A DNA stretch of 64,000 nucleotides from Epilithonimonas hominis (GCF_003730015.1 NZ_RJTU01000055.1:1-64000); one strand, 5' to 3'. Counted from the first letter of the stretch, positions 38,992 through 47,910 are shown. Translations and numbers: made by a program. The notes: generated from the sequence alone by a model not told the origin.

Positions 38992-39022
38992 CAAATTTAG
39001 GAAAATTAATTCGCTTTCACAA
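38992..39022 (-). promoter_or_regulatory. rpoB promoter
   Basis: TTG (39020-39022), 20-nt spacer, -7 box TAAATTTG (38992-38999) on the minus strand. Transcription would begin near 38985, about 310 nt before the rpoB start codon. The rest of the 705-bp gap up to 39381 holds only the terminator at 39025-39049 and AT-rich sequence with no gene. Confidence 0.7.
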
Positions 39023-39024
39023 GT

Positions 39025-39049
39025 AAAAAACCATCTCCGGAGAGATGGT
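39025..39049 (-). terminator. terminator upstream of the rpoB promoter
   Basis: ACCATCTC (39030-39037) / GAGATGGT (39042-39049), loop of 4, then six T on the minus strand. It ends transcription from the inserted gene upstream, insulating rpoB. Confidence 0.85.
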
Positions 39050-39381
39050 CTGTTATAAAGTTTAGGCTTACTGTTAAGATTATTTGCCCAAAAAAACTTA
39101 ATTTTTTTTAAATATAAATCCATCTAATTAAGTTATGATGGACCTTTTAATTATATGCAAATAAGTATTTGTAACTATTATAACATTAAGTAATTACTAC
39201 AGATTGCGGTCTAAATTTGTATGCTTCATAATAGCGCTAACATCAGTGCTGACAATCAATTTTTAAAAAATTAACTAATTTTTGCTAAACAATCATTTAA
39301 CTTCGCTTTCGTTTTTACTGAAACATAGCAAATAATTTTATTGTGATAAGAATTTTTTATCAATGCTTTGTTCGTCTTTAT

Positions 39382-40605
39382 TTAATATTTAGAGATAATA
39401 TACCAGTTTGTTCCATTACTCTGCACGGTTATTCCACTGTTTCCAGCTGCACCGTTTAAAGGATAATTTGTAATGCTGGCACCGTTCAAAAAAATTGGAG
39501 AATTGATGGACATTGGAATTCCGTCATAAACAATATGGTAGATTTTTCCAGGTGTATTAGCAGCGGGAGGCAGACTGATGTTGCCAGTTGCTAAAATAGT
39601 GTAGTCTGTAGATAAAAGCATTCCATTTTTAGACGCTATATTGTTATAAGAACCTGGCAAACCTCTAAAACTGCCAAGTACTCCATTATCATCTACTACT
39701 ACCGTTTTAGTAGCTGTAAATGTTTGTGTTGGTTGAGGAACTACCGTCGTAGTAGCGAGCAGGGAAGATGCTCCGCCAGGAGTGGTATAGATACTGTTAG
39801 TGGCACCGGAAACTGGTAAATTTCTAATTCTGAGTGCTCCGCCAATATCTAATGTTTCTGAAGGATTTTTAACATTAAATCCGAAAAGGCCCTGATCTGT
39901 TATTTTAAACCCATAATATGTAGCTCCGCCGGCTCCGGAATGCGGAATGATATTAAAGGAATTACTCGTGAACACGTTGGGATTATTATCAACGCTAAAA
40001 ATTAGACCCATATCACCACCATTAGAAATGGAACTGAAAGAACCACCACCTAAATTTTCTGCAAATCCGAACCAGGGGTTAACACCATTAACAATATTGC
40101 GGTAAGAGCCGTAAATCATCATCCCGTTTGTGGATCCCACAGCGTCGTAGACTGATAAAATTCCATTGGTAGCGTTGCCGTTGACGCTCACCCTTCCCCT
40201 TTGATAAATATCCTGATTATTGGCCGTAGCCGGCTGTCCGGTTTTCTGGTTATACCAAGGCTCCACATAATTAGCGGTAGAAGATAATTTTTGCCAAATA
40301 GTCCCGTCGAAATAATAATATCCTGCAGAAGTAACATTAATAGTTTGTCCAGCTGGAGAAGTATCCGGTAATGTGGCATACACAATGCTTCCGGTTTGAG
40401 CTGTGGTATAGTTTTTAGCGCGCAGTTGATTGCCAGTAATTCTTGGAGCTATGATACCATCAAGCTTCGCAGTATCAGCAGCAAATCCATTAACATCTAA
40501 AGTTGCAACTGGAGTCGTAGTGTTGATTCCAACATTACCACTTTGCCCTTGCAGGAAGTGGACAGACAGCGAAATAATTGAAATTGTTAATGTTTTTTTC
40601 ATCAT
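39382..40605 (-). CDS. secreted protein of Chryseobacterium-type repeat-stalk family
   Basis: Exported protein of 407 residues (MMKK; the second Met is an equally good start) with a signal peptide cut after LQGQ (about residue 21). It opens with NVGINTTTPVATLDVNG, a motif common at the N terminus of secreted Flavobacteriia proteins, then the APRITGNQLRAKNY block and a YYYFDGTIWQKL segment. The middle is Gly/Asn/Ser-rich and beta-like; the C terminus has a second compact region (KIYHIVYDGIPM to NWYIISKY). There is no T9SS sorting domain. It is inserted between rplL and rpoB, with its own promoter and terminator. Function is unknown, possibly surface or fibre-like. Confidence 0.75.
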   Translation of the reverse strand: MMKKTLTISIISLSVHFLQGQSGNVGINTTTPVATLDVNGFAADTAKLDGIIAPRITGNQLRAKNYTTAQTGSIVYATLPDTSPAGQTINVTSAGYYYFDGTIWQKLSSTANYVEPWYNQKTGQPATANNQDIYQRGRVSVNGNATNGILSVYDAVGSTNGMMIYGSYRNIVNGVNPWFGFAENLGGGSFSSISNGGDMGLIFSVDNNPNVFTSNSFNIIPHSGAGGATYYGFKITDQGLFGFNVKNPSETLDIGGALRIRNLPVSGATNSIYTTPGGASSLLATTTVVPQPTQTFTATKTVVVDDNGVLGSFRGLPGSYNNIASKNGMLLSTDYTILATGNISLPPAANTPGKIYHIVYDGIPMSINSPIFLNGASITNYPLNGAAGNSGITVQSNGTNWYIISKY

Positions 40606-40616
40606 AAATTTTTCTT

Positions 40617-40647
40617 CAAAATTAATATATTTTTATAAAAGAAACAA
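40617..40647 (-). promoter_or_regulatory. putative promoter of the inserted gene
   Basis: TTG (40645-40647), 20-nt spacer, TAATTTTG (40617-40624) on the minus strand; the implied leader is under 10 nt, so it is less certain than the others. Confidence 0.45.
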
Positions 40648-40764
40648 TGTAAAATATATGTAACCGCGCCTTAAAGTTTTTAACTTTCAAAAATTCTTTT
40701 ATCAACTGATCTGCGCAGCGCTCCATTTAAAACGTTACGGAGGTTTAATAGATAAAAATTTAAG

Positions 40765-40798
40765 CAAAAAAAAGGAGATTGCATTGTAACAACCTCCT
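40765..40798 (-). terminator. terminator of rplKAJL
   Basis: On the minus strand AGGAGGTTGT pairs with GCAATCTCCT (10 bp with two G-T pairs; 40789-40798 and 40773-40782), loop TACAAT, then nine T. It lies 22 nt after the rplL stop. Confidence 0.85.
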
Positions 40799-40819
40799 AA
40801 TCTTCATCTAGTAAAAGAA

Positions 40820-41188
40820 TTATTTCAATTCTACTTCAGCACCAGCTTCTTCAAGTTGCTTTTTAAGCGCTTCTGCTTCGTCTTTAGATACACCTTGCTT
40901 GATTGGAGCAGGAGCACCATCTACGATATCTTTAGCTTCCTTAAGACCAGCACCAGTTAAATCTTTTACCAATTTAACGATAGCCAATTTAGAAGCACCT
41001 GCAGACTTAAGAATTACGTCGAATTCAGTCTTTTCTTCAGCAGCTTCACCTGCACCACCTGCAGCAACTACTACAGCAGCAGCAGCTGGCTCAATTCCGT
41101 ACTCATCCTTAAGGATAGCAGCTAATTCGTTTACGTCTTTTACTGTTAAGTTTACTAGCGTTTCAGCTAAATTTTTTAAATCTGACAT
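40820..41188 (-). CDS. rplL: 50S ribosomal protein L7/L12
   Basis: Stalk protein of 122 residues that recruits elongation factors. The N-terminal dimerisation helix ([19 protein letters not shown]) is followed by an Ala/Gly hinge (about 35-52) and the C-terminal domain with [27 protein letters not shown]-like sequence and [13 protein letters not shown]. It is the last gene of the rplKAJL unit, 48 nt after rplJ, and followed by a terminator instead of rpoB. Confidence 0.98.
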   Translation of the reverse strand: MSDLKNLAETLVNLTVKDVNELAAILKDEYGIEPAAAAVVVAAGGAGEAAEEKTEFDVILKSAGASKLAIVKLVKDLTGAGLKEAKDIVDGAPAPIKQGVSKDEAEALKKQLEEAGAEVELK

Positions 41189-41236
41189 TGTTGTAATGTT
41201 TTTTTGTTGATTATTTATCTATTTTTTTGAGTGTAA

Positions 41237-41827
41237 TTATTCAGCAGCTGGAGCTTCTCCTTCTGCAGCAGCTTCTGGAGTTTCAGTAGCTGGAGTTTCT
41301 TCTTCAGCAGGAGTTGCAACTTCTTCAGTCGCCGCTTCTCCAGAAGCTTCAGATTTGTTTTGAAGAGCAGAAACAACTCTTTGGATTGGAGACTGAAGCA
41401 ATCCGATGATTTCACCGATCATTTCTTCTCTAGACTTGATATTAACTAAAGTATCAAGGTTGTTATCTCCAACGTAGAATGTCTCTTGAACGAAAGCTGA
41501 CTTAAGTGCAGGCTTCTCTTCTTTCTTTCTGAAATCCTTGATTAATTTTGCCGGAGCGTTAGCCGTTTCAGCAATCATAATCGCAGAGTTACCTTTGAAA
41601 GACTGGAACATCTCAGAGTAATCTACGCCTTCAATTTGTTCCATTGCTTTTTGCAAAAGTGTATTTTTTACAACTTTCACTTTAATATTTTGCTTGAAAG
41701 CCTGTCTTCTGAAATCAGAAGATTTACCAGCGTTCAAACCTTCTAGATCTGCTACATAAACTACTTTTGCATCCTGAAGCAAATCTTTGATCTCTTGTAT
41801 CGCTACAACTTTTTGGTCTTTTGTCAT
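41237..41827 (-). CDS. rplJ: 50S ribosomal protein L10
   Basis: Stalk base protein of 196 residues that anchors L7/L12 and binds 23S rRNA. The conserved N-terminal part runs to about residue 160 (FRRQAFKQNIKVKVVKNTLL; SAIMIAETANAPAKLIKDF). The last 35 residues form an acidic, Glu/Ala/Pro/Thr tail (GEAATEEVATPAEEE) that is longer than in E. coli (165 residues total) and probably disordered. It sits 17 nt after rplA. Confidence 0.98.
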   Translation of the reverse strand: MTKDQKVVAIQEIKDLLQDAKVVYVADLEGLNAGKSSDFRRQAFKQNIKVKVVKNTLLQKAMEQIEGVDYSEMFQSFKGNSAIMIAETANAPAKLIKDFRKKEEKPALKSAFVQETFYVGDNNLDTLVNIKSREEMIGEIIGLLQSPIQRVVSALQNKSEASGEAATEEVATPAEEETPATETPEAAAEGEAPAAE

Positions 41828-41844
41828 TGTCTTTAGGATTAAAA

Positions 41845-42537
41845 TTAGTTAACAGATTTAGTATCGATTGCAATTCCAGGGCTCATTGTAGAAGACAAAT
41901 AGATAGACTTCACATAAGTACCTTTTGCAGCAGTCGGCTTCAACTTGATTAATGTCGAGATTAATTCCTGAGCATTTTCTTTAAGTTTAGCAGCATCAAA
42001 AGACACTTTACCGATACCAGCGTGGATGATACCATATTTATCTACTTTGAAATCGATTTTACCAGACTTTACTTCTGAAACTGCTTTCCCGATTTCCATC
42101 GTTACAGTACCTGATTTAGGGTTTGGCATAAGACCTCTTGGTCCTAACACTCTACCTAATGGTCCTAATTTACCCATTACAGCTGGCATCGTAACGATAA
42201 CGTCAACATCTGTCCAACCTTCTTTGATTTTTTGTAAATACTCATCAAGACCAACATAATCAGCACCAGCTTCTTTAGCTTCTGCTTCTTTATCCGGCGT
42301 TACAAGAGCAAGAACTTTAACGTCCTTACCAGTTCCGTGAGGAAGAGATACTACACCTCTTACCATTTGGTTTGCTTTTCTTGGATCTACACCTAGTCTA
42401 ACAGCGATATCTACAGACGCGTCAAACTTTGCGAAATTTACTTCTTTTACCAAAGCAGATGCTTCGTCAAGATTATAAATTTTGTTCTTTTCTACTTTGC
42501 TTAAAGCTTCTTTTTGCTTCTTCGTTAATTTTGCCAT
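41845..42537 (-). CDS. rplA: 50S ribosomal protein L1
   Basis: L1 stalk protein of 230 residues, normal size. The signature [19 protein letters not shown] is in the middle (about 119-137), followed by [11 protein letters not shown]. In many bacteria L1 represses the rplKA mRNA by binding its leader. It starts 11 nt after rplK, so translation is probably coupled. Confidence 0.98.
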   Translation of the reverse strand: MAKLTKKQKEALSKVEKNKIYNLDEASALVKEVNFAKFDASVDIAVRLGVDPRKANQMVRGVVSLPHGTGKDVKVLALVTPDKEAEAKEAGADYVGLDEYLQKIKEGWTDVDVIVTMPAVMGKLGPLGRVLGPRGLMPNPKSGTVTMEIGKAVSEVKSGKIDFKVDKYGIIHAGIGKVSFDAAKLKENAQELISTLIKLKPTAAKGTYVKSIYLSSTMSPGIAIDTKSVN

Positions 42538-42548
42538 TTCTCTAAGTT

Positions 42549-42992
42549 TTAAGCGTTAGTTGGTTTAGTTCCTGTTACTCTCAATCCCATAGATCTAGCA
42601 GTACCTGCAACCATAGAAAGAGCTGAATCCAAAGTAAAGCAGTTAAGGTCTGCCATCTTATCTTCAGCAATCTTTTGAACCTGAGCCCAAGTTACAGCAC
42701 CTACTTTGTTTCTGTTTGGTTCTCCGGAACCTCCTTTGATTTTTGCAGCATCCATCAACTGGATTGCAGCAGGAGGGGTTTTGATTACGAATTCAAAAGA
42801 TTTGTCTTCGTACACAGTAATTACTACTGGCAAAACCTGCCCAGGCTTATCCTGAGTTCTTCCGTTAAATTGTTTACAAAACTCCATGATGTTCACACCT
42901 GCAGAACCCAAAGCTGGACCTACTGGTGGAGAAGGGTTAGCAGCGCCACCTTTCACCTGAAGTTTTACCATTTTAAAGACTTTTTTAGCCAT
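42549..42992 (-). CDS. rplK: 50S ribosomal protein L11
   Basis: L11 of 147 residues. The N-terminal Pro-rich hinge reads [20 protein letters not shown] and the C-terminal rRNA-binding domain has [15 protein letters not shown] and the [10 protein letters not shown] end. It is the first gene of the rplKAJL unit, with its own strong promoter about 105 nt upstream. Normally it would follow nusG at short distance; here about 970 bp with gene remnants separate them. Confidence 0.98.
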   Translation of the reverse strand: MAKKVFKMVKLQVKGGAANPSPPVGPALGSAGVNIMEFCKQFNGRTQDKPGQVLPVVITVYEDKSFEFVIKTPPAAIQLMDAAKIKGGSGEPNRNKVGAVTWAQVQKIAEDKMADLNCFTLDSALSMVAGTARSMGLRVTGTKPTNA

Positions 42993-43089
42993 TTTTTGTT
43001 TTTTAAATTTGAATAATTAATGAGTTTGGAAGCATTTATTATTCAGCAGGTTATCCATTCTCACATTAGAAAACCCACTTTTCGGTTTG

Positions 43090-43120
43090 CAAAAGTATTA
43101 ATATTTTTTGAATCTGCAAA
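43090..43120 (-). promoter_or_regulatory. promoter of rplKAJL
   Basis: Consensus promoter on the minus strand: TTTG (43117-43120), 19-nt spacer, TACTTTTG (43090-43097). The leader to rplK is about 90 nt and could hold an L1-binding site, which I could not define. Confidence 0.8.
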
Positions 43121-43212
43121 CAGAAATTATATATTTATTGTAAATTAGTAAAAAATAAGTACTTGTATTATAGTGCAATACAACCACTCAAAAAATTTGA
43201 TTTAAGTTAATT

Positions 43213-43685
43213 TCATTTTTGCCAAAGCAGGAAATTATACAAACTTCTATGCCAAGTTAACCATTCGTGATATGTTTCTGGAGATATGTAAGATTTCAAT
43301 GGAATCTTTCTCTCCCTGAATTCTTTTTCTAAAATAGTTTTAAAATTAATAAAACGCTCATTCTCAAGACTCCCAATACTTAAGAAAAATTTTTGTTTAC
43401 TAAAATTCTCTGTTTTTATTTTAGCGAACTTATCTTCTATTACATTACTGTATAGCACAGGACTAAACATCTCAACTTTTGAAAACACTTCTGGATAATC
43501 TGTCCCAATTTTGAAAGCTTGATAGCTGCCTTTTGACAAACCTGCGATGCTTTTTTTGCAAGAAAAAATTCTTTTTCTAATTCTGGTAAAACTTGATTTA
43601 TCAATTCTTTTTCTATTAATGTAATCTCAGACAAAGTCTCATCTTCTAAATTTTTGTAAGAAATCTCGCTCTTTATATCATCAGA
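43213..43685 (-). pseudogene. 5'-truncated, frameshifted esterase remnant
   Basis: C-terminal part of a putative esterase of the Fes/EstA-like alpha/beta hydrolase group. One frame encodes ETLSEITLIEKELINQVLPE up to FFLAKK; the next frame continues SIAGLSKGSYQAFKIG (nucleophile elbow GLSKG) and runs to the end (ISPETYHEWLTWHRSLYNFL, with the catalytic-His-type motif). The frames join at a seven-base A tract on the coding strand (plus-strand T at 43551-43557); one more A would restore the frame. There is no start codon: a stop precedes the remnant near 43690, where the AraC remnant begins on the other strand. Confidence 0.75.
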
Positions 43686-43703
43686 ATAGTCTTACCTTGC
43701 GCA

Positions 43704-43916
43704 ATGATACTTTTCAAAAAAACAATGAAAATCACTTTTACAGATTTTCTCAATCAATACAGAATTGAAAAAGCTTGTCATCATATTCTACAAGGTAAAA
43801 GTGTATCAGAAAGCTGTTATAGTACTGGATATAATAATATTTCTTATTTCAATAGAGCTTTCAAAAAATATGTTGGCGAAACACCTACTGAATTTAATAA
43901 TGAGATGATAAAATAG
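43704..43916 (+). pseudogene. AraC-family regulator fragment (C-terminal helix-turn-helix)
   Basis: Seventy residues matching only the second half of an AraC DNA-binding domain: LFKKTMKITFTDFLNQYRIEKACHHIL, then the second helix-turn-helix SVSESCYSTGYNNISYFNRAFKKY and VGETPTEF. A complete regulator would have about 200 more residues at the N terminus and the first helix-turn-helix. The reading frame is intact from 43704 to the stop, but the protein cannot be a normal AraC regulator. It is divergent from and directly adjacent to the esterase remnant. Confidence 0.78.
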
Positions 43917-43944
43917 AAAAACACCTAAGAAAATTCTTAGGTGT
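43917..43944. terminator. terminator after nusG
   Basis: ACACCTAAG (43921-43929) / CTTAGGTGT (43936-43944) with flanking A and T runs, working in both directions: for nusG (minus) and the AraC fragment (plus). Confidence 0.88.
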
Positions 43945-43966
43945 TTTTTATATTTTGTAAAAGTAA

Positions 43967-44509
43967 TTACACTTTTTCTACTTGCATAAAGCTCAATTCC
44001 ATCGGTGTTTTTCTTCCGAAGATAAGAACAGAAACTTCGATTTTCTTTTTGTCTTCAAGAATCTTTTCGATAGTTCCATTGAAACCGTTGAAAGGTCCGT
44101 CCACAACTTTTACATTTTCACCAACAGTAAAAGGGATTTCTACATCTGTAGCAAACTCGGAAAGCTCATCCATCCTTCCAAGCATTCTGTTAACCTCAGA
44201 TTTTCTCATTGGAACAGGATCACCTCCTTTTGTCAGACTAAGGAAAGAAATCACACCTGGAATATTTTTAATCACGTGAGGTACTTCACCAATCAGATTC
44301 GCTTCTACCATAAGATAACCAGGATAATATGGTTTCTCTTTCGGAACTTTTTTACCGTTTCTGATTTGGATTACTTTTTCCATAGGAATAACTACTTGAG
44401 TAACATAAGAATCCATACCTAATCTGTGGATCTCGTTCTCAATATAGTTCTTAACCTTATTTTCCTGTCCGCTAATAGCTTTCAGCACATACCATTTCAT
44501 ATCGCTCAT
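43967..44509 (-). CDS. nusG: transcription termination/antitermination protein NusG
   Basis: NusG of 180 residues, normal size. The NGN domain spans about 4-115 (MKWYVLKAISGQENKVKNYI; PYYPGYLMVEA) and the C-terminal KOW domain about 125-180 (GENVKVVDGPFNGFNGTIEKI). It links RNA polymerase to Rho or to ribosomal protein S10. It starts 17 nt after secE. A strong hairpin 23 nt after the stop ends the transcript. Confidence 0.98.
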   Translation of the reverse strand: MSDMKWYVLKAISGQENKVKNYIENEIHRLGMDSYVTQVVIPMEKVIQIRNGKKVPKEKPYYPGYLMVEANLIGEVPHVIKNIPGVISFLSLTKGGDPVPMRKSEVNRMLGRMDELSEFATDVEIPFTVGENVKVVDGPFNGFNGTIEKILEDKKKIEVSVLIFGRKTPMELSFMQVEKV

Positions 44510-44526
44510 ATGGAAAGTAATTTGGA

Positions 44527-44733
44527 TTAGTTGAATAGATTAATAAACGTCGCAATAAAATTCTTGATAGTTACACTAAATAAAGAATCTACTCCAAATG
44601 TAAATAAAGCAAGAAGTACAGTCGCAATAGCTACAACAATTGTAGAAGACTGCAGATCTGGCCATTTAGGCCATTCTACCTTATCTTTAAATTCTGTATA
44701 AGAACCTTTTAAAAAACTAATTAATGAGCTCAT
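44527..44733 (-). CDS. secE: preprotein translocase subunit SecE
   Basis: Single-span SecE of 68 residues. The conserved cytoplasmic amphipathic helix (FKDKVEWPKWPDLQSSTIVV) precedes one membrane helix (about 30-52). It stabilises SecY. It lies between tRNA(Trp) and nusG, the standard bacterial position. Confidence 0.96.
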   Translation of the reverse strand: MSSLISFLKGSYTEFKDKVEWPKWPDLQSSTIVVAIATVLLALFTFGVDSLFSVTIKNFIATFINLFN

Positions 44734-44745
44734 ATTTTATTTTTG

Positions 44746-44816
44746 CACGGGCACAAGGATTCGAACCCTGATCAACGGTTTTGGAGACCGGTATCCTACC
44801 ATTGGACGATGCCCGT
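44746..44816 (-). tRNA. tRNA-Trp (CCA)
   Basis: Seventy-one nucleotides without encoded CCA. The acceptor ACGGGCA/TGCCCGT pairs fully; anticodon CCA sits in the loop CTCCAAA; the T arm is CAGGG-TTCGAAT-CCTTG. The first anticodon-stem pair (27-43) is a C-U mismatch. Confidence 0.96.
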
Positions 44817-44821
44817 AGATT

Positions 44822-44855
44822 AAAAAGTTCCGAAAGCTTCCTTCCGGAACTTTTT
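44822..44855 (-). terminator. terminator of tuf
   Basis: AAAAAGTTCCG (44822-44832) / CGGAACTTTTT (44845-44855), an 11-bp stem with flanking A/T runs between tuf and tRNA-Trp. How the downstream tRNA-secE-nusG unit is then transcribed is not clear; leakage or an unseen promoter are both possible. Confidence 0.85.
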
Positions 44856-44868
44856 ATATTTGATTAAA

Positions 44869-46080
44869 TTAGTCTAGGATTTCAGTTACCTGACCAGAAC
44901 CAACTGTTCTACCACCTTCTCTAATTGCAAATCTAAGACCTACGTTAAGAGCGATTGGCTGAATTAGTTCTACAGTAATCTCCAAGTTATCACCTGGCAT
45001 TACCATCTCAACTCCTTCTGGCAAGAAGATCTCACCTGTAACGTCAGTTGTTCTTACGTAGAACTGAGGACGGTACTTGTTGTGGAATGGAGTGTGACGT
45101 CCACCTTCTTCCTTAGAAAGGATATAAACAGATGCTTTGAATTTTTTGTGTGGTTTCACAGAATCTTTCTTAGCGATAACCATACCTCTCTTGATGTCAG
45201 TTTTTTCAATACCTCTCAACAATAGACCTACGTTATCACCAGCTTCACCTCTGTCTAAGATTTTTCTGAACATCTCAACTCCTGTAATAGTAGAAGTCAA
45301 TTTCTCATCACCCATACCAACGATATCAACTGGATCTCCAGTGTTGATAACACCAGCCTCGATTCTACCAGTTGCTACAGTACCTCTACCAGTAATAGAG
45401 AATACATCTTCGATTGGCATCAAGAAAGGCTTATCAGTATCTCTTGGTGGTTGCTCGATCCAGTTATCAACAGCGTCCATCAATTCTTCAACTGATTTAA
45501 ACCACTTATCATCAGAGTTTGCAGGAGATGCAGTAGCAGCAGTAAGAGCTCCTAGTGCAGAACCTTGGATTACTGGAGAGTTATCACCATCGAAATCATA
45601 AGTAGACAATAAGTCTCTCAATTCCATTTCTACTAGCTCTAACAATTCTGGATCATCTACCATATCCACTTTGTTCATGAAAACAACGATTCTAGGTACA
45701 TTTACCTGACGGCAAAGTAGGATGTGCTCTCTAGTTTGTGGCATTGGACCATCTGTAGCAGCACATACAACGATAGCACCGTCCATCTGAGCAGCACCCG
45801 TTACCATGTTCTTTACATAATCCGCGTGACCTGGACAGTCAACGTGAGCATAGTGTCTTTTTTCAGTTTCGTACTCGATGTGAGCAGTATTGATAGTAAT
45901 ACCTCTTTCTTTTTCTTCTGGAGCAGAGTCAATAGCAGAGAAATCTTTCTTCTCAGCAAGACCTTTGCTAGCCAATACAGCAGAAATAGCTGCAGTAAGT
46001 GTTGTTTTACCATGGTCAACGTGACCAATAGTACCAATGTTCAAGTGTGGTTTGTTACGATTAAACGTTTCCTTTGCCAT
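44869..46080 (-). CDS. tuf: elongation factor Tu
   Basis: GTPase of 403 residues carrying aminoacyl-tRNA to the ribosome. G motifs: GHVDHGKT (about 19-26), DCPGH and NKVD. Domain 2 has [14 protein letters not shown] and domain 3 ends [13 protein letters not shown]. It is slightly longer than the usual 394-395 because of an insert near 185-200 ([13 protein letters not shown]). A single copy is seen in the window. Confidence 0.99.
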   Translation of the reverse strand: MAKETFNRNKPHLNIGTIGHVDHGKTTLTAAISAVLASKGLAEKKDFSAIDSAPEEKERGITINTAHIEYETEKRHYAHVDCPGHADYVKNMVTGAAQMDGAIVVCAATDGPMPQTREHILLCRQVNVPRIVVFMNKVDMVDDPELLELVEMELRDLLSTYDFDGDNSPVIQGSALGALTAATASPANSDDKWFKSVEELMDAVDNWIEQPPRDTDKPFLMPIEDVFSITGRGTVATGRIEAGVINTGDPVDIVGMGDEKLTSTITGVEMFRKILDRGEAGDNVGLLLRGIEKTDIKRGMVIAKKDSVKPHKKFKASVYILSKEEGGRHTPFHNKYRPQFYVRTTDVTGEIFLPEGVEMVMPGDNLEITVELIQPIALNVGLRFAIREGGRTVGSGQVTEILD

Positions 46081-46122
46081 GATTTTAATATTTATTTATT
46101 AACTATTGTTTTTTTCGGTCTG

Positions 46123-46130
46123 CAAATATA
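46123..46130 (-). promoter_or_regulatory. -7 box of the tuf promoter
   Basis: TATATTTG on the minus strand followed by CAG, giving a leader of about 35 nt. No clear TTG at the -33 distance. The remaining 190 bp to the DUF4394 gene show nothing else definite. Confidence 0.5.
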
Positions 46131-46320
46131 ACGATTTTTTGGATATTAAAAATTATTTTATAAAAAAAATAAAATTCTTATATCCAATATATCAAATACA
46201 GATCAACCTGTTTATTCTTAGGATTTGCAAATTTAAGGAAAATTTTGGATAAATAAAAGATTGTAAATCCAAGATTGATTTTATCTCGTAGATGTAATTA
46301 TCAACTATAAAAATAATCTT

Positions 46321-47886
46321 ATGAAAAAACATTTCAGACTTTATTCGCTGGCATTAGTGCTGATGACTGCATTAGCCTGCAACGATGATGACACAATGAT
46401 GGAAAACCCTATTGAAGATAATCCCGCAGTCGGTCCAAATCTTATGGCTTACGGATTGACAGAGTCCAATGAATTAGTATCATTCAATGCAAATAGTCCA
46501 GGCACATTTAGTTCAAAGACATCCATCAGCAACATTCCATCTGGTGAGAGATTACTGAGTATTGACTTCCGTCCTGCTACTGGTGAACTATATGCATTGT
46601 CCAATGCCAGTAAGTTTTACATTGTGAATACCGCTTCCGGCACAGCAAGAGCAGTCGGTAACAATGCCTTTTCACCTGCAATCTCGGGAACTATTGCTTC
46701 AATTGATTTTAATCCTACTGTGGACAGGATAAGACTCGTTACTAACATTGGTCAAAATCTGAGACTGAATCCAGAAACCGGATCTGTCGCCGCAACGGAC
46801 GGTAGTGTTGCAACCACTTCATCTATCACAGGAATTGCTTATACTAATAGCAAATCAGGTGCAACTACTACAACACTTTACGACATCGATGTTACAGCTG
46901 GGAAACTATTCAAGCAAGACCCTCCTAATAATGGAACCTTAGTTGAGGTAGGAAGTCTAGGCGTTTCAGTGTCTGGCCAAGTGGCTTTTGACATCAATCC
47001 TGACAATTCCACAGCTCTCGTTGCCGCTACTACAGAATCTAAAAATAATCTCTACACCATTGATCTTAATACGGGCAAAGCCACCAACATTGGTGGTCTG
47101 ACACAAAAAATTATTGATTTGGCTATCCCTACTAACCCAGTAGCTTATGCCGTCGATAATTCCAATGCCCTTCAGATTTTTGACCCAAACAAGCCAGAAC
47201 CTGTTTCTAAAGCAATAACAGGACTACAAAATAATGAAAGTATTCTTGGTATAGACTTTAAACCTGTTAATGGCCAATTGTACGCTCTTGGAAGCAGCAG
47301 CAGAATCTACACCATCAATCTGGGCACAGGTGCTGCAACTCAGGTAGGATCTGGAACGCTTTCCACACCGCTAATGGGAACTGATTTTGGTTTTGATTTC
47401 AACCCGACTGTTGACAGAATACGTGTGGTGAGCAACACAGGCCAGAATCTTCGTCTCAATCCAAATGACGGCGCTGTTGTAGCTGTGGATATGAATCTAA
47501 GTCCCGGGATGCCGATGATAGGCGCTGTTGTAGCTGTGGATATGAATCTAAGTCCCGGGATGCCGATGATAGGCGCCGCAGCCTACACAGATAATTTTGC
47601 GGGAACCACTAGTACTTCACTATTTGTAATTGACCACAATACTGACAAATTATATTTTCAAAATCCACCAAATGATGGAATACTCGTAGAGAGAGGTTCA
47701 TTAGGGATTGATATTACATCTTCCAACGGTTTTGATATTGGCAGTAGAAGCCAGAAAGCTTATCTTCTAGCCACTGTAGGCAATGAAACGAAAATTTTCA
47801 CTGCCAGTACAACTACTGGTTCAGCTACTATGATGGCCAACTATCCTAATGCGGTAAAAGGCTTTGCTGTAGGATTAGGATTCTAG
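46321..47886 (+). CDS. lipoprotein with two DUF4394 beta-propeller domains
   Basis: Predicted surface lipoprotein of 521 residues, lipobox ALACN (Cys about residue 20). Two DUF4394 domains follow each other (about 35-275 and 276-521), each with the paired block VDRIRLVTNIGQNLRLNP or VDRIRVVSNTGQNLRLNP, and each with a PPNNGTLVEVGSLG or PPNDGILVERGSLG strand. The second domain contains a 17-residue tandem duplication (AVVAVDMNLSPGMPMI-type unit). Function is unknown; the fold is probably a propeller. It is on the plus strand, opposite to all neighbours, between the tRNA cluster and tuf. Confidence 0.85.
   Translation: MKKHFRLYSLALVLMTALACNDDDTMMENPIEDNPAVGPNLMAYGLTESNELVSFNANSPGTFSSKTSISNIPSGERLLSIDFRPATGELYALSNASKFYIVNTASGTARAVGNNAFSPAISGTIASIDFNPTVDRIRLVTNIGQNLRLNPETGSVAATDGSVATTSSITGIAYTNSKSGATTTTLYDIDVTAGKLFKQDPPNNGTLVEVGSLGVSVSGQVAFDINPDNSTALVAATTESKNNLYTIDLNTGKATNIGGLTQKIIDLAIPTNPVAYAVDNSNALQIFDPNKPEPVSKAITGLQNNESILGIDFKPVNGQLYALGSSSRIYTINLGTGAATQVGSGTLSTPLMGTDFGFDFNPTVDRIRVVSNTGQNLRLNPNDGAVVAVDMNLSPGMPMIGAVVAVDMNLSPGMPMIGAAAYTDNFAGTTSTSLFVIDHNTDKLYFQNPPNDGILVERGSLGIDITSSNGFDIGSRSQKAYLLATVGNETKIFTASTTTGSATMMANYPNAVKGFAVGLGF
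47470..47571 (+). repeat. 51-bp perfect tandem duplication inside the DUF4394 gene
   Basis: Copy 1 at 47470-47520 and copy 2 at 47521-47571 are identical, in frame (17 codons each), and followed by GGCGC, the beginning of a third. The sister domain in the same protein has only one unit at this place. Confidence 0.97.
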
Positions 47887-47910
47887 CTAATTAAGAGAAT
47901 AAAAAAAAAT

